From NCBI RefSeq assembly GCF_950295315.1, contig NC_080180.1:64117411-64181410 (forward strand): 64,000 nt of DNA, read 5' to 3'. Position numbers and translations under genes: made by a program. Position 1 is the stretch's first letter. Each line of letters opens with the position of its first letter. The notes under the pieces are model-generated. The model searched no databases, was not told where the DNA came from, and saw only the letters and a program-made list of their open reading frames with translations. Below are positions 35,100 to 46,644 of the stretch, in pieces. The DNA comes from Erinaceus europaeus (lineage: Eukaryota; Chordata; Mammalia; Eulipotyphla; Erinaceidae).

Positions 35100-36300
35100 T
35101 CTCACTTATCTGGTACGGTCACCATGCACATGGTCACTGCATATTTGTTTGCATTTGTAAAGTTATAATAGTATGCATTATACATTAAAAAAAAACCATA
35201 GGTTTTTTTAAACTTCACTAACAAAGGAATTCAATGTTTAAATAAGTAAATTTTAACAACTTGCTCTTAGTAAATCATATTTCTCCTTACTGAACATCAT
35301 TTATTCTCTACTTGGAAGGCAAAATCTTTAACTTTTGGTATGATTCTTTTTTTGTATTATCCTTTAACTTGCTGATTTATTGAGTTTCCCAGATTTAAAA
35401 AAATACAGTTGAGAAACTTTTTATGTGTGCATTTAATAATGCATAGGATACTCTATTATTGCTCAAGTGAGTAGTGATTACTTTACTAATAAAAATAAAA
35501 TGTCCATGTTTCTCATAATTATCACATGAAATAACATATTATGGTCTTTCTGAAACTACAAACCCTCCTACCTTTCCCTTCCCTTCCCTTCCCTTCCCTT
35601 CCCTTCCCTTCCCTTCCCTTCCCTTCCCTTCCCTTCCCTTCCTTTTCCTTCCCTTCCCTTCATTCCCCTCATTTCCACTATGCCCAGATATAGCCAAGTA
35701 CCTAGTTCACCACAGGACATTAAGATCAAATTGGGGAATGTCTCAGCCTCACAGTGTCCTTCCACCCAGCCACATAGATGAACACCTTTTACTTCATTTT
35801 CAAAGCAATTGTTTCATTATTGTAAAAGCAAAGTAATGCACACTAACACTTAAACAAGAAAGAAATTCATGACAGCAATAACTGAAACAGAACGCTATGT
35901 CTATCCTCAGTACAGTAGCCATTATTAGCACGTTAGGATATGTGGTGTGTAACTTTTAAACTAGCATAGAGTATCTGCAGGATTTATGAACACACATAGG
36001 TTTTACTGTGCAACATTCTCTTCTTTCCCTGTCTTCAAAACAAGCTGTGGGTGATAGATTTCCAGGTCAGGGCTACCCGTAGACCTCTTCCATTTAGTGG
36101 CTCCATACTAGCTCCTCCTAGGAAGGACCAGAGCACGCTCTATTTCATCATGTCTCTAGTTATGAATATCTATTGTTTTCTAAATCAAATACTCAGGGAG
36201 ATTTCGTTTTAGCATTTGATGCCAATAGTGAAAGTTCTATAATCATTTTTTTTTTAATTCACCAGGACTTCAAAATTCTTAGTCTCTTAGTCTTTAGTCA
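35100..36300. other. unique sequence around the pentamer repeat
   Basis: Apart from the (TTCCC)n tract nothing is recognised. No gene seen. Confidence 0.55.
35571..35670. repeat. (TTCCC)n pentameric microsatellite
   Basis: About 14 nearly perfect TTCCC units, degrading at 35643-35670. One strand is pure pyrimidine. Confidence 0.95.
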
Positions 36301-36304
36301 ACCT

Positions 36305-36480
36305 ACTTAGAAGGGAAAGGGAGAGGGGAGACGGGAGGAGGGGAGGCAGTTATGGGAGAGAGGAGAGAGGAGAGGAGATGACTGCATCAATGGTTCCCCC
36401 CAGTGCATTGTGGGTTCCAAGCTAGGTCATGTGTGGGACAGAGCAGGTCCTCTACCTAGGTGAGCTATCTTGCCAACTCC
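36305..36480 (-). mobile_element. Old SINE, minus orientation
   Basis: GA-rich block then GTGCATTGTGGGTTCCAAGC, GGGACAGAGCAGGTCC and GGTGAGCTATCTTGCC, the reverse of an old GGCAAGATAGCTCACC-type head. Confidence 0.6.
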
Positions 36481-36484
36481 TGTG

Positions 36485-37780
36485 GTCAGTTTTTAAAGAC
36501 TATTTCTAAATACTTGTACAGATTTTCCTGATTACCATTTGTGCTTCCAGTTCCAATGTATCTGCTTATGAATTTCTGTGTTAAAAGTCTCTCACTCCAC
36601 TAGTATATTTATAAACTTATATGTTATATTAGTGCATGAGTTTGTTTATTTGTCAGTGTCTGAGTTTCTATTATAACCCCTAGTCCTTAGAGATGTCTGA
36701 TGACTTTAAGAATAACAGAATTTTCTCATCACCAAACTCTGTTCAAATAAATAATAGAGAAAAATCTTTTTCACCCACCCCCTTTACTTCAAACTGTGGA
36801 AGTTAACCTGTTACATCATTTTTTGTTTTTCTTACAATGCATAGCCTAAAACTTTTTTCTCTTCTGCATTCCTATGATTGTTTTTAATTCATTTTTTCAC
36901 CAACTTTCGCTGCTAGGCAGAATAAGATTAGCAAATTCTCTGCCCTCATAATCCTAAATGTTGAGACAAGAGACAAATAACTACATGATTATTTATGAAT
37001 AAGTGCTCATATAATTTACCTAAGAAAACTGGAGAATTATAGTACTGTCGAGTGAGAAAGCTATTTCAATTTTTCTGTCACTATATCATGCCAAGTAGTG
37101 TATGCTGCAGTTGTCTATCCTTCTCATAATAGTCCTGGAGTAATTTAACACTGAGAGTGAGGTGATGGACTCAGATTGTCATTCTGAAAGAGAGCTCTAA
37201 CTGTAGCACATGAAACAGATGAGCATGGATACAGTGCATGGAGAAGTAGAGAAGTGGAGGAGGAGGTGACCTCGGCACAGTACAGGAGTCCAGGTTGAAC
37301 TGGAACAGTGTGGATGGATGGAGGTGGGAAGAGGTTCTTGGAGACCAGATTAAACTGGCAGCACCCATGTGGGATTAAACACGGGCTACAAAGAAAAAAA
37401 TGCAGCAAGGGCTGTCTCCACTGCTGCCTTCACTCAAACAATCTGAGCAGGTGAGGGAGCAAAGGTTGGCTTCATGAAGACATAATTTATGTAAATAGGT
37501 TTAGCATTTCATCTGGAAACTGAACTTAAAAATGCTGCACAGCAGTTGGGTAAACTGCTCCGGAAAATGGTAACTCCTCACACGTGAGGGAAGTTAGGTT
37601 GCCAGATGAGCGCCCGCCCTAAGCCGTGATAGAAATCAAAGTAATGGATCAGAATTACTGGAACATGATTAAGTGACTGGGCAGCATGAGCTATATAATT
37701 TTGAGACTATAGGAAGAAAATTAGTTCTATCTGAATTCTTAACATAGACACTTCAAATTTAAATTCTTTCAGTTTAGAGG
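36485..37780. other. unique sequence, no gene seen
   Basis: No repeat or domain recognised. Confidence 0.55.
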
Positions 37781-37784
37781 CCAT

Positions 37785-37930
37785 GAGAGGTGACTTGTGG
37801 GTGGAGGACAGCATGTGTCTGTGGGAAGAGGTTCCAGGCTTGATCCCCAGCTCAGCACGCACTAGGGTAGGTCTCTGGTTTTTCTCTCTCTTCCTCTCAC
37901 AGAATAAATATTTCTTAAAGTAAAAATAAA
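37785..37930 (+). mobile_element. Old SINE
   Basis: GAGAGGTGACTTGTGGGTGG, GGCTTGATCCCCAGCTCAGC at the box-B position, then TTTTTCTCTCTCTTCC and an AATAAATA end. Diverged. Confidence 0.5.
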
Positions 37931-38605
37931 TCTTGGAATTTTTTCCCCTTTTTTGCTCTATTTAAACTAAAATTTAAACAGACTTCTGCAGTCATTTCCT
38001 CAAGACTTTGCATTCCATACACAAAGGGTCCCTGAGCACAAAGTGGTCTTTACTGGATGGTCCCTTGGGGAGGTGGCAGTAGAGGGAAGTGGGTGGCAGG
38101 CAGAAAGGTGAAGGGATTATGGAGGCAGAACTTGCTGTAGACATGTGAGGATGGTTCCATTGCTGTGTTTGCTTTTATTTCAGAACTGAGCTTAGATAAG
38201 GCCAATCTGTATTTACTCTGCTCCGTGTCGAGTAGTTCAAAGGTAGGCTGTCTCAAAGCAAAGCTTTGATGCTTACTCTGAATCAGCAGAAAGTCATTTT
38301 ACTCACAAGTCCAGAGCTAGCCTTTCACTTCTGTTTCTTTCCACTACTGTCTTATAGTCCCAACCCTGCTGGAAGCACGGCGGCCCTCTGATGTGCTGCA
38401 GTGGGTTATCATTCAATGGTGCTTGTGGTAACAACTTCCAGTGTGGTTCTCTAAAAGTAAAGGAAGAGGGACTGGGTTTTGTTGTTGTTGTTATTTTGCA
38501 TGGCACATTGTTCCACACTCAGTTTGTCTACAACTAGTTGGACTTTCAATAATTTGTTCAAGTTTCCACTCATTGAGCATCGTACATCTACGTAAATCAC
38601 AGGAA
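37930..38605. other. unique sequence, no gene seen
   Basis: No repeat or domain recognised. Confidence 0.55.
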
Positions 38606-38607
38606 GT

Positions 38608-38757
38608 CTTCTTTTTTAATAGACACCTGCAGACCTGCTTCACCGCCTGTGAAGCATCCTCCCTGCTGGTGGGGAGCAAAGGTTCAAGCCCAGATCCTGG
38701 CTCAAGTTCTTACACGTAGCACTGTGTGTTTAACCAGGTAAACCACCATCAGGCCCC
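38608..38757 (-). mobile_element. 3'-shortened SINE, minus orientation
   Basis: Starts abruptly at the core (AGACACCTGCAGACCTGCTT) without the CT/A tail that full copies have, then GGTGGGGAGCAAAGG, GTTCAAGCCCAGATCCTGG and a head ending in CACCATCAGGCCCC. Confidence 0.8.
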
Positions 38758-38759
38758 TA

Positions 38760-40345
38760 TGATTTGCTCGCTAAGATTTTATTAATTTAGATTTCCACAA
38801 GAGCACTCCCATATAAATTGTATGTCACAATAGGAAAATAGGCTTTTTAAAAATTTTTAATAGGTAATTTCATGTTTTTAACTTACAGTAATAATACAAT
38901 TAACTCTTTGCCAGGATAATGAGATCTATACTTAAAACATGACTTCCATTTGGAAAAGAAATTTTTTTGCTTTTTCTTGAAAATTATGTATAAGAGCTGT
39001 CTAAGAAAGGAGGCCTCAGCTAACATCCTTAACGCTTCCAGTATAAGTTGTAGATTTTATCAAAGGCTCAGTGATTTGAATTTAAAAACACTATGAGATT
39101 CATAACTGAAAACCTGGGCTGAATAAGTTAAGAATAATAGGCAATAATAATAAAAGTGAAAACGAATTCATGGAATACAAAAGGAGGAAGAGTCAATCAT
39201 CTTTGTTTTAAGTCTCTCTGGCTGTCTAAAACTGACATGGAGAATTCACTTCTCGTGAAGAGGACTGTGAACGTGCAGGGCTAGAATTATGGGGGAAGGA
39301 AAAAAAGCAAGAATATTTGCATTCCACTTAGAATTAGACCAGACTCTAGGACTCTCTCTGCCGTCCTCTCCCAAGTTTCTCTAGATCTCCCCTCTCTTCT
39401 TTGAACTCCTAAAAGATGAAACCTCCCTAGATATTTTAAACTGCCCTCTATTATGTTTCTGACAGAAAAGACAGGGAAGCAGGTAAAGGGAACAATTCAA
39501 GAGGAAAAGAATTCCTAACATTTCCCTACAGCATGGCTGAAAATAGCCTGAATCTAGCTCCCAGCATCCGTCCATTCACGCGGTGACCCCCATTACATGT
39601 CAGGCCCCAGCTTGTGTCTAGAGAGCTTAGAGGCACAAAGTGTGTGCAGATGTGGAGTTTCAGTTGTTGAAAGTAACAATATTCTGTGAAAGAAAAGATG
39701 ACATCTGGAAACCTTGCAGCAATCTTTGAAATTGCCAGTGTGTCTTCACCTTCCGCTGGCCAAGTTCAATGGTAGTTTTTGGCTAGGCAGCTTCTACAGC
39801 TGTGAATGCTGTGGCCTCTTTATGCCTGGGATACTGTGGTGTAGATCTATGTATACTGTTGCAAAATTCACTTAGTGTGACCAGATAATACCTAGTGATG
39901 GTTACATAGAACAATACTTGCAAGCATGTTTCAATCTCTGCTTTAGATATGCCCTTCTCCGTCTGTCCCCTTAGGCTCTCATATCATTCAGAGTTTAATC
40001 CTGAGACTTGTGGAAAGCAGCAGGAGAAAGGAAATCATAAAGACAGAAACCTTAACAACAACAAAAAAGACGCTATTTACAATGCTAGTGAAATACAGTA
40101 TGATAGGCTGTACTCTTGCTATGTTGCAGAGAAAGATGTTTAAAATACATTAAATTGTGTGAACTGCCTGGTTTTCCTGACAGTGTTTATCTCTTTTACC
40201 TAGCAAGTGTAAACAAAATGAAAGAAGCACCAAGCTTGTATTTCTGCCATGTTGGCAGGGCTAGCGCTGGTGAATGCCATTGAGGCTGACTTCTTGGGCT
40301 AGGTCAAATCGATAGTTCTGATTCTGAGAGCCAAAGAAGTGCTGT
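38760..40345. other. unique AT-rich sequence, no gene seen
   Basis: No repeat or domain recognised. Confidence 0.55.
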
Positions 40346-40346
40346 T

Positions 40347-40650
40347 TGTTTATTATTACTATTATTATTATTATTATTATTTATTTCCTTTTGTTGCCCT
40401 TGTTGTCTTACTGTTGTAGTTATTATTGTTGTTGTTATTGATGTCGTCGTTCTTGGACAGGACAGAGAGGAATGGAGAGAGGAGGGAAGACAGAGGGGAG
40501 AGAAGGATAGATACCTGCAGACCAGCTTCACCGCCTGTGAAGTGACTCCCCTGCAGGTGGGGAGCCAGGGGCGCAACAGGGAATCCTTACGCCCATCTTT
40601 GTGCTTTGCTCCACGTGTATTTAACCTGATGTGCTACCACCCAAGTCCCA
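40347..40650 (-). mobile_element. tRNA-derived SINE, minus orientation, with (TTA)n end
   Basis: Reversed full-length copy with a (TTA)n run at 40352-40382, CCTTTTGTTGCCCTTG, GGACAGAGAGGAATGGAGAG, TACCTGCAGACCAGC, CCCCTGCAGGTGGGGAGCC and the head ending CTACCACCCAAGTCCC. A short AGAAGTGC repeat at both ends suggests its TSD. Confidence 0.9.
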
Positions 40651-40662
40651 GAAGTGCAAGTT

Positions 40663-40952
40663 CTTTTTTTAAAAAAAAAATTATATTTATTTATTTTCCC
40701 TTTTGTTGTCCTTGTTTTGTTGCCCTTATAGTTATTATTGTTGTCATCGTTGTTGGATAGGACAGACAGAAATGGAAAGAGGAGGGGAAGACAGAGGGCG
40801 AGAGAAAGATAGACACCTACAGACCTGCTTCACCATCTGTGAAGTGACTCCCCTTCAGATGGAGAGTCGGGGGCTCGAACCGGGGTCCTTAAGCTGGTCC
40901 TTGTGCTTTGCACCATGTTCACTTAACCAGCTATGCTACCGCCCACCTCCCA
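40663..40952 (-). mobile_element. tRNA-derived SINE, minus orientation
   Basis: Same orientation and family, only about 12 bp from the preceding copy. AGTGCAAGTT before it and AGTGCCAGTT after it form a near-perfect TSD that overlaps the AGAAGTGC of its neighbour, so the two inserted next to each other at almost the same spot. Confidence 0.9.
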
Positions 40953-41311
40953 AAGTGCCAGTTTTTATCCTATCCTCATTACCCTTTCACTTAATCATGA
41001 TAGCACCCATGTGACCTCCTTTAGCTGACTGTGATGAGGAGATTAAGTCATGAAGTAAACATGTACTGAGTGTCCATTGTGTGTCAGCGTGACTTTCTAG
41101 AGGCCAGAACAGAAAGCCAGCAGACACTTGAAGGCTGTGGTTTGAGGGAGAGGTTCCAGGAGAGTGAGGGTGAGCCAGCCAGGCTTCCTGCACAAGCTGG
41201 GTTCCCACAGCCTCCAGAGACAGCAAGTAACACCTGCTCCTCTCTCACTTTGCACCTGCTTGTTACAAAATGGCTTCAGCCCCACAGAAACAAGCTTAGT
41301 GGGCCACTTCT

Positions 41312-41566
41312 TTTTTTTTTTTAATTTTTTATAAAAAGAAAACACTGACAAAAACCATAGAATAAGAGGGGTACAACTCCACACAGTTGCTACCACCAGA
41401 ACTGTATATTCCATCCCCTCCCCTTATAACTTTCCTATTCTTTATCCCTCTGGGAGCATGGACCCAGGGTCACTGTGGGTTGCAGAAGGTGGAAGGTCTG
41501 GCTTCTGTAATTGCTTCCCCGCTGAACATGGGTGTTGACAGGTCAATCCATACTCCTAGTCTGCCT
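41312..41566 (-). mobile_element. 5'-truncated L1 3' UTR, minus orientation
   Basis: T-rich start, ACCATAGAATAAGAGGGG, CATCCCCTCCCCTTATAAC, CTCTGGGAGCATGGACCC, GGAAGGTCTGGCTTCTG, CTGAACATGGG. Ends near CTAGTCTGCCTCTCTC. Confidence 0.85.
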
Positions 41567-41569
41567 CTC

Positions 41570-42355
41570 TCTTTCTGCACTTCTACACCCAGGCACCACT
41601 CTAGGGCAATCTCATCCCAAAGGATGATTGATAGAGGTTTGTATTTCCTACTGGAGTCTGCTCTGCAGTGAGAGTTTCATTACCTACCTACCTCCCCCTC
41701 TGTGGATTAGAACAAAGCTCAAATGGATCTCATTGGATATCTTCACTGGATACCTCCTCGGCTACAGATGTTTTCTATGAAAAGCTCCCCCTAAATCTCT
41801 TAAGTTCCAAGGGAACCTGAACTAAGACAGACTTTATGATCTCTGCAGCAAAGCAACTGTGTCTCCTCCAGTACAGGGCCCAGAACACATGCCTAGACCC
41901 TCTGGGATAGTCTTTCTGTCTTGATGTGGGGAAATGGACATTTCTCAGTAACCTTTACTTACTCAGTGAGCACAGATTCTCTGAGGGCCAGCTAAGTTTT
42001 TCTCAAAGAGCCAGATAATAAATATGTTTAGCCTGGAGGCCATAAAGTCTTAGCTGGGACTTCTCGTTTCTCCCTTTGTAATATGAAAAGAGCCAGGGAT
42101 AATACATAGACCAGTGAGTGTGGCTGTGTTCAAATAGAAGTGTATTCATACAACAGCAGGACCAGACCACAGCTTGCCGACCCGTGCCCTAGGGCGTCAA
42201 CTCGGTTTGCTCAGCCCAAATCATCAGGGGTTATCCCAGGGTATTTTCTTATGAAGCACTAATGTGATCCTGATTTTCACCCGTAGCTAAAACCCATATA
42301 TTTGCTTATAACTTGCTTTCTTTTCAATTACTTTATACTTGGAACATTTTCCTTT
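41570..42355. other. unique sequence, no gene seen
   Basis: No repeat or coding domain recognised. Confidence 0.55.
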
Positions 42356-42357
42356 TG

Positions 42358-42360
<3 letters not shown>

Positions 42361-42399
<39 letters not shown>
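42361..42399. repeat. (TG)n microsatellite
   Basis: Uninterrupted TG run of about 19 units. Confidence 0.95.
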
Positions 42400-42404
<5 letters not shown>

Positions 42405-42441
42405 GGAGCTGTGTCTTTACTACTGTTTTAAAATATTCTTG

Positions 42442-42592
42442 TGCTGGGGAGATAGTTCAGCCTGTCACAGCACAGAACTTTCTTGACTGAGGCCCCAGAG
42501 TTGTTAGGTTTAATCCTGGCTCCACACATCAGAGCTGATCACTGCCTCCCCCTCCCCATCTTTCTCTCCCCTCTCCTAAAAATAAATATATT
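42442..42592 (+). mobile_element. Old SINE (GGGGAGATAG head type)
   Basis: GTGCTGGGGAGATAGTTCAG, GTTAGGTTTAATCCTGG at the box-B position, CACACATCAGAGCTG, CT-rich tail and AAAAATAAATATA. Same head class as 17869-17995. Confidence 0.7.
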
Positions 42593-42599
42593 TTTAAAT

Positions 42600-43598
42600 T
42601 ACCTGTTCTATTTTGTTAGTTTTCTAATACTCCCTCAAGTTATCTCCTCTTTCTGATTCTTCTATATGGTGATTCTGGCTTTATGATGAAGACTACTTAA
42701 ATCCCTCATGAAAGATGGGGATGATGATTCAGGTAGATTAATAACTGGCTAGATACTTATTTTTTACAGGAGAAAAATAAAGGGCACCATATTTGGATTT
42801 TCCTACGCAGCATTCTACCCCTGCTCTAAGCTTTTTTTCCACAGCAACATTGTTACTTCTCTTTGTCTTTTTCTAGCTTCACAGTGAAGCACACACAGCT
42901 ACTCAGTGTTCCATGACACCCTTTAAGCTGGGATTGTGGATCAGAGTTAGGTGAGGAAACTGGTCCTTGCTCTGTGTGCCACCTCCAGTAGCTCCATCCT
43001 AGGGCTTATGGGGCCTGTCTGCATTCGCTTGACAACAGGGATGTAATATTTATGTTTAAAAATAAATGAGACTTTTAAAATCCTTAGATATACTCAGTGG
43101 TTAGCGCTCTCAAAAACTGTGAGTGAGCTTTCGTTTCTAAGAGCCCATAAGGAAATGAATCAATTATATTACTGGCTAGGCCTCAGAAGGTGTATTTGGA
43201 GACATGCAGGGTCTGCTGAATTTTCATTATTTTCTCATTTCACGTTTTATCACTAATGATGATACATTATCCACGCATCTTATATTTTTGCTGCTACACA
43301 TGTGCTACAGTGTTGTTTTGATTCTAAAAATGTTGACATGAGAAAGTTAAAGTTTATTTTTTTCCCCATCCTCTTCCTTATTTTTCTTATCTTTCTTTTT
43401 GCGGAATCTAAGTCTTAGGTTATTTTCAGGACAAGTGATATAAAACATGGTGAATAGCTGAGTGAAAATATTTTCACTTCAAATTAAGCCTGTGGTTGTC
43501 ACGCCCTTTTACACCCTTAATATCTAATTTCTAACAGATATCTTTCAAACTTCTTGATTAATTTTGACTTAAATAGTTAAGTACAATATTTACATTCT
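42600..43598. other. unique AT-rich sequence, no gene seen
   Basis: No repeat or domain recognised. Confidence 0.55.
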
Positions 43599-44825
43599 TT
43601 TTTTACAATTTTTAATTATAAAAAGGAAATACTGACAAAAACCATAGGATAAGAGGGGTAAAACTCCACACAGTTGCCACCACCAGAACTCCATATCCCA
43701 TCCCCTCCCCTGATAGCTTTCCTATTCTTTATCTCTCTGGGAGCATGGACCCAAGGTCATTGTGGGATGCAGAAGGTGGAAGGTCTGGCTTCTGTAATTG
43801 CTTCCCCGCTGAACATGGGCATTGGCAGGTGGATCCATACTCCCAGCCTGCCTCTCACTTTCCCTTGTAGGGTGGGGCTTTGGGGAAACAGGGCTCCAGG
43901 ACACATTGGTGGGGTCCTCTATCCAGGGAAGTCTGGTCGGCATCATGCTAGCATCTGGAACCTGTTGGCTGAAAAGAGAGTTAACAGACACAGCCAAACA
44001 AATTGTTGAACAATCATGGACCTAAAGGCTGGAGTAGTGCAGATGAAGTGTTGGGGGGTACTCACTGCAGACTATTGTGTACTTTTGCTTTTGGGTATAT
44101 ATTTTGCCCTAGTGTATGGATACGTGTGAACATATGCTCTATCTCACGGGACCTGGTCTATATCTAGGTTTTGGGACTTTGTTAGGAAGTGAACTGCCTG
44201 GAATGGAATTAGAGAATACTGTGAAAGGGAAGGTCTCACCCGAGTAATGAAGTTGAAGGATTGTCATTTCACACCTGAAGTCTCTGGACACATTCTGAAG
44301 TGAAGCATACTGAGGTGGTACTCATTGTGTTGATTAGGTTGGGATCGGTGGATGCAATATTATTTGGTATGAATTGAGAGAAGCATGCAGGAAAGTGCGC
44401 CCCACACTAAGGTTCCATGACTGGGGGAAATATAGACTCTATAGTGGAAATGTGAGGTTCCTGCTGACTTAGGGTTCAAGAAGACAATACATAGTTATTG
44501 TTATAATCACGCTATTTGGTAATTGAGTTAACTTTGAAAAATCCCTTTGTTAGGATTTACTGTATAATACCATAATTTGTGTCCTTTGACATTATTTGTA
44601 TATAGCTGTGCCACCGGTTGCTTCTGTTCTCCCTAGTCTAGGCTTTTAAGAGAGTCAACATATCAAAGATTCAGCCTATGTATTAAAATGACTCAATCTG
44701 TGCTTTAAAAAGTTTGAGACATACAATCAATTTTCCCCTCTCATATTAATTAAATAGTGATTTATATGACTACAAATTAATAGGAGTGTACATAAACACC
44801 ATTCCCACCACCAAAAGACTGTGTC

Positions 44826-44898
44826 CCATCCCACCCCACCCCCCGCCACCCCAGGAAGCCGAATATCCACCCTCACCCTCACCCTCACCCTCACCCCA
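44826..44898 (-). repeat. G-rich tract in L1 3' UTR, potential G-quadruplex
   Basis: On the minus strand the tract reads (GGGTGA)n at 44898-44867 and then GGGGTGGCGGGGGGTGGGG at about 44852-44833. Several runs of three or more Gs with short loops meet the usual G-quadruplex pattern. It sits just after the ORF2 stop, where G-rich tracts are known in L1 3' UTRs of other mammals. Confidence 0.85.
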
Positions 44899-44994
44899 GG
44901 GTTTTTACTTTGATGGCCTACTCCAGATTTAGTCAAATTCTTCTTTGAGTTTCCCTTTCTGTTCTTCTTTCTCAACTTCCGTTGATGAGTGGGA

Positions 44995-45265
44995 TCATCC
45001 CATACTCATCTTTATCTTCTGACTTAGCTCACTTAACATAATTCCTTCTAGCTCTGTCCAAGATGGGTCATAGAATGTGGGTTCATTGTTCTTAATAGCT
45101 GCATAGTATTCCATTGTGTATATGTACCACAGCTTTCTCAGCCACTCATCTGTTGTTGGGCACCTGGGATGCTTCCAGGTTTTAGCTATTATGAATTGTG
45201 CTACTATGAGCATAGGTGTGCACATATCTTTTTGGTTGGGTGTTATGGAGTCCTCGGGGTATATG
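44995..45265 (-). pseudogene. L1 ORF2 C-terminal fragment
   Basis: Open frame encoding the end of the L1 ORF2 protein: CTPMLIVAQFIIAKTW, then PTTDEWLRKLWYIYTMEYYA, ending in LSELSQKIKMSMG and a stop. In L1 this segment lies beyond the reverse transcriptase, toward the C-terminal domain. The frame also continues upstream into the fused 3' UTR piece (to 45315), which is not native L1 coding sequence. The endonuclease and RT domains are absent, so it is inactive. Confidence 0.9.
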
Positions 45266-45604
45266 ACCCAGCTTTCCTGTTCTTTATCCCTCTGGGAATA
45301 TGGACCCAGGGTCATTATGGGGTGCAGCAGGTGGAAGGTCTGGCTTCTGTGATTGCTTCCCCACTGAACATGGGCTTTGACAGATCAGTCCATACTCCCA
45401 GCCTCTCTTTCCCTAGTGGGGTGGGGCTCTGGGGAAACAGGGCTCCAGGACACATTACTGGGGTCGTCTGCCCAGGGAAGTCTGGTCGGCATTATGCTGG
45501 CATCTGGAACCTGGTGGCTGAAAAAATAGTTAACATATAAAGCCAAACGAATTGTTGACTGATCATGAACCTAAAGGCTGGAATGAAGAGTTGGGGGGGT
45601 CTCC

Positions 45605-46510
45605 ATTTTGTAGATAGTTATTAGGCATACCTTAGTTATATTTCAAAGAGCCCATGACTACACTAGTTTTTTAATTTAAATTCCTACATTTTTAGGAATA
45701 ACTTAGCAGTATCTTCCTAAATTAAGTAAAATTAAGTATACAGTGTTTTTCAATTAATAAATTTTGAATATATTAAATATGCTTAAGTTGATATTCAAAT
45801 AAAAGGAATCTCAGTAACAATATTATTATATCTTGCAAATTACAACATGATAACTGAGTAATTATACAATACAGTATTTCATGTAGTAAACTGTACTTAT
45901 TACTTGTGATTTGATTTCGATAACCAAGTATGTACTGACAGCTGTTTAGAGATTGCTTATTTTAGATGCCTAAACTTTGATTATGAAATAGGAAATACAA
46001 AGATAAATGGATCAGAGATCCTTATCTAGAGGAATTTACAATATAAGGCAAGAAGGTCAAGATAGATGGTTCTCTGAAAATGATATACAAAGCCCCAATA
46101 AGCACATAGAAGGATGGTTACTATTAGCATCTAGGGCTTAAGAATGTATGATTTATAAGTTTGCTAGTGAATCTTAGGTTCTATAAAATTTTGAGAATCA
46201 CTGTGTGATTGGAACCCAAAGGTGCATAAATATAGCAAAAATAGATGAGTATGAATAAAGAAATATGTGTTTGACCTTTAAGAGCTTATGGTAAATAAGA
46301 GGAGATTCATAACAAAATAACTCTATTATGCATTCATACATTCATTCATCTTTCTTTAAGTGTGATACATCATGTGGTTTCATATCTTGACAGTTTTTAT
46401 CTGAGTGAAATCTTTATAGTAATGTTTGTCAGGACCTTAGTTATAGTGCCTAGGAACCTGGAAAATAGGGAGGTGTTCCTGGTCTGCTCAAGTTCAGGTA
46501 GCAGGCATAG
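45605..46510. other. unique AT-rich sequence, no gene seen
   Basis: No repeat or coding domain recognised. Confidence 0.55.
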
Positions 46511-46514
46511 AATG

Positions 46515-46521
46515 GTGTGTG

Positions 46522-46602
<81 letters not shown>

Positions 46603-46604
46603 GA

Positions 46605-46638
<34 letters not shown>

Positions 46639-46640
46639 GC
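46515..46640. repeat. (TG)n-(AG)n compound microsatellite
   Basis: About 32 TG units (46515-46578), then about 30 AG units with a few interruptions. The frames across it are repeat-encoded Cys/Val or His/Thr runs and not genes. Confidence 0.95.
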
Positions 46641-46644
46641 AGAG

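Larger units (their letters stand above)
43600..45600 (-). mobile_element. L1 with ORF2 tail, 1.4-kb 3' UTR and a chimeric 5' end
   Basis: Read on the minus strand. 45600-45266 is a piece of L1 3' UTR. It switches at about 45266 to an L1 ORF2 C-terminus (45265-44995) with the classic WYIYTMEYYAAIKN signature. A stop, a G-rich tract (44898-44826) and a non-coding 3' UTR follow, running through 44530 into the sequence shared with 1-985 and ending in an A-rich tail near 43600. Because the shared 3' sequence follows ORF2 here, this copy defines it as L1 3' UTR. No convincing TSD was found. Confidence 0.85.

Noticed and set aside
44867..44898. Interstitial telomeric repeat
   Set aside because: The unit is GGGTGA, not GGGTTA, and its position just after the L1 ORF2 stop explains it as part of the L1 3' UTR.
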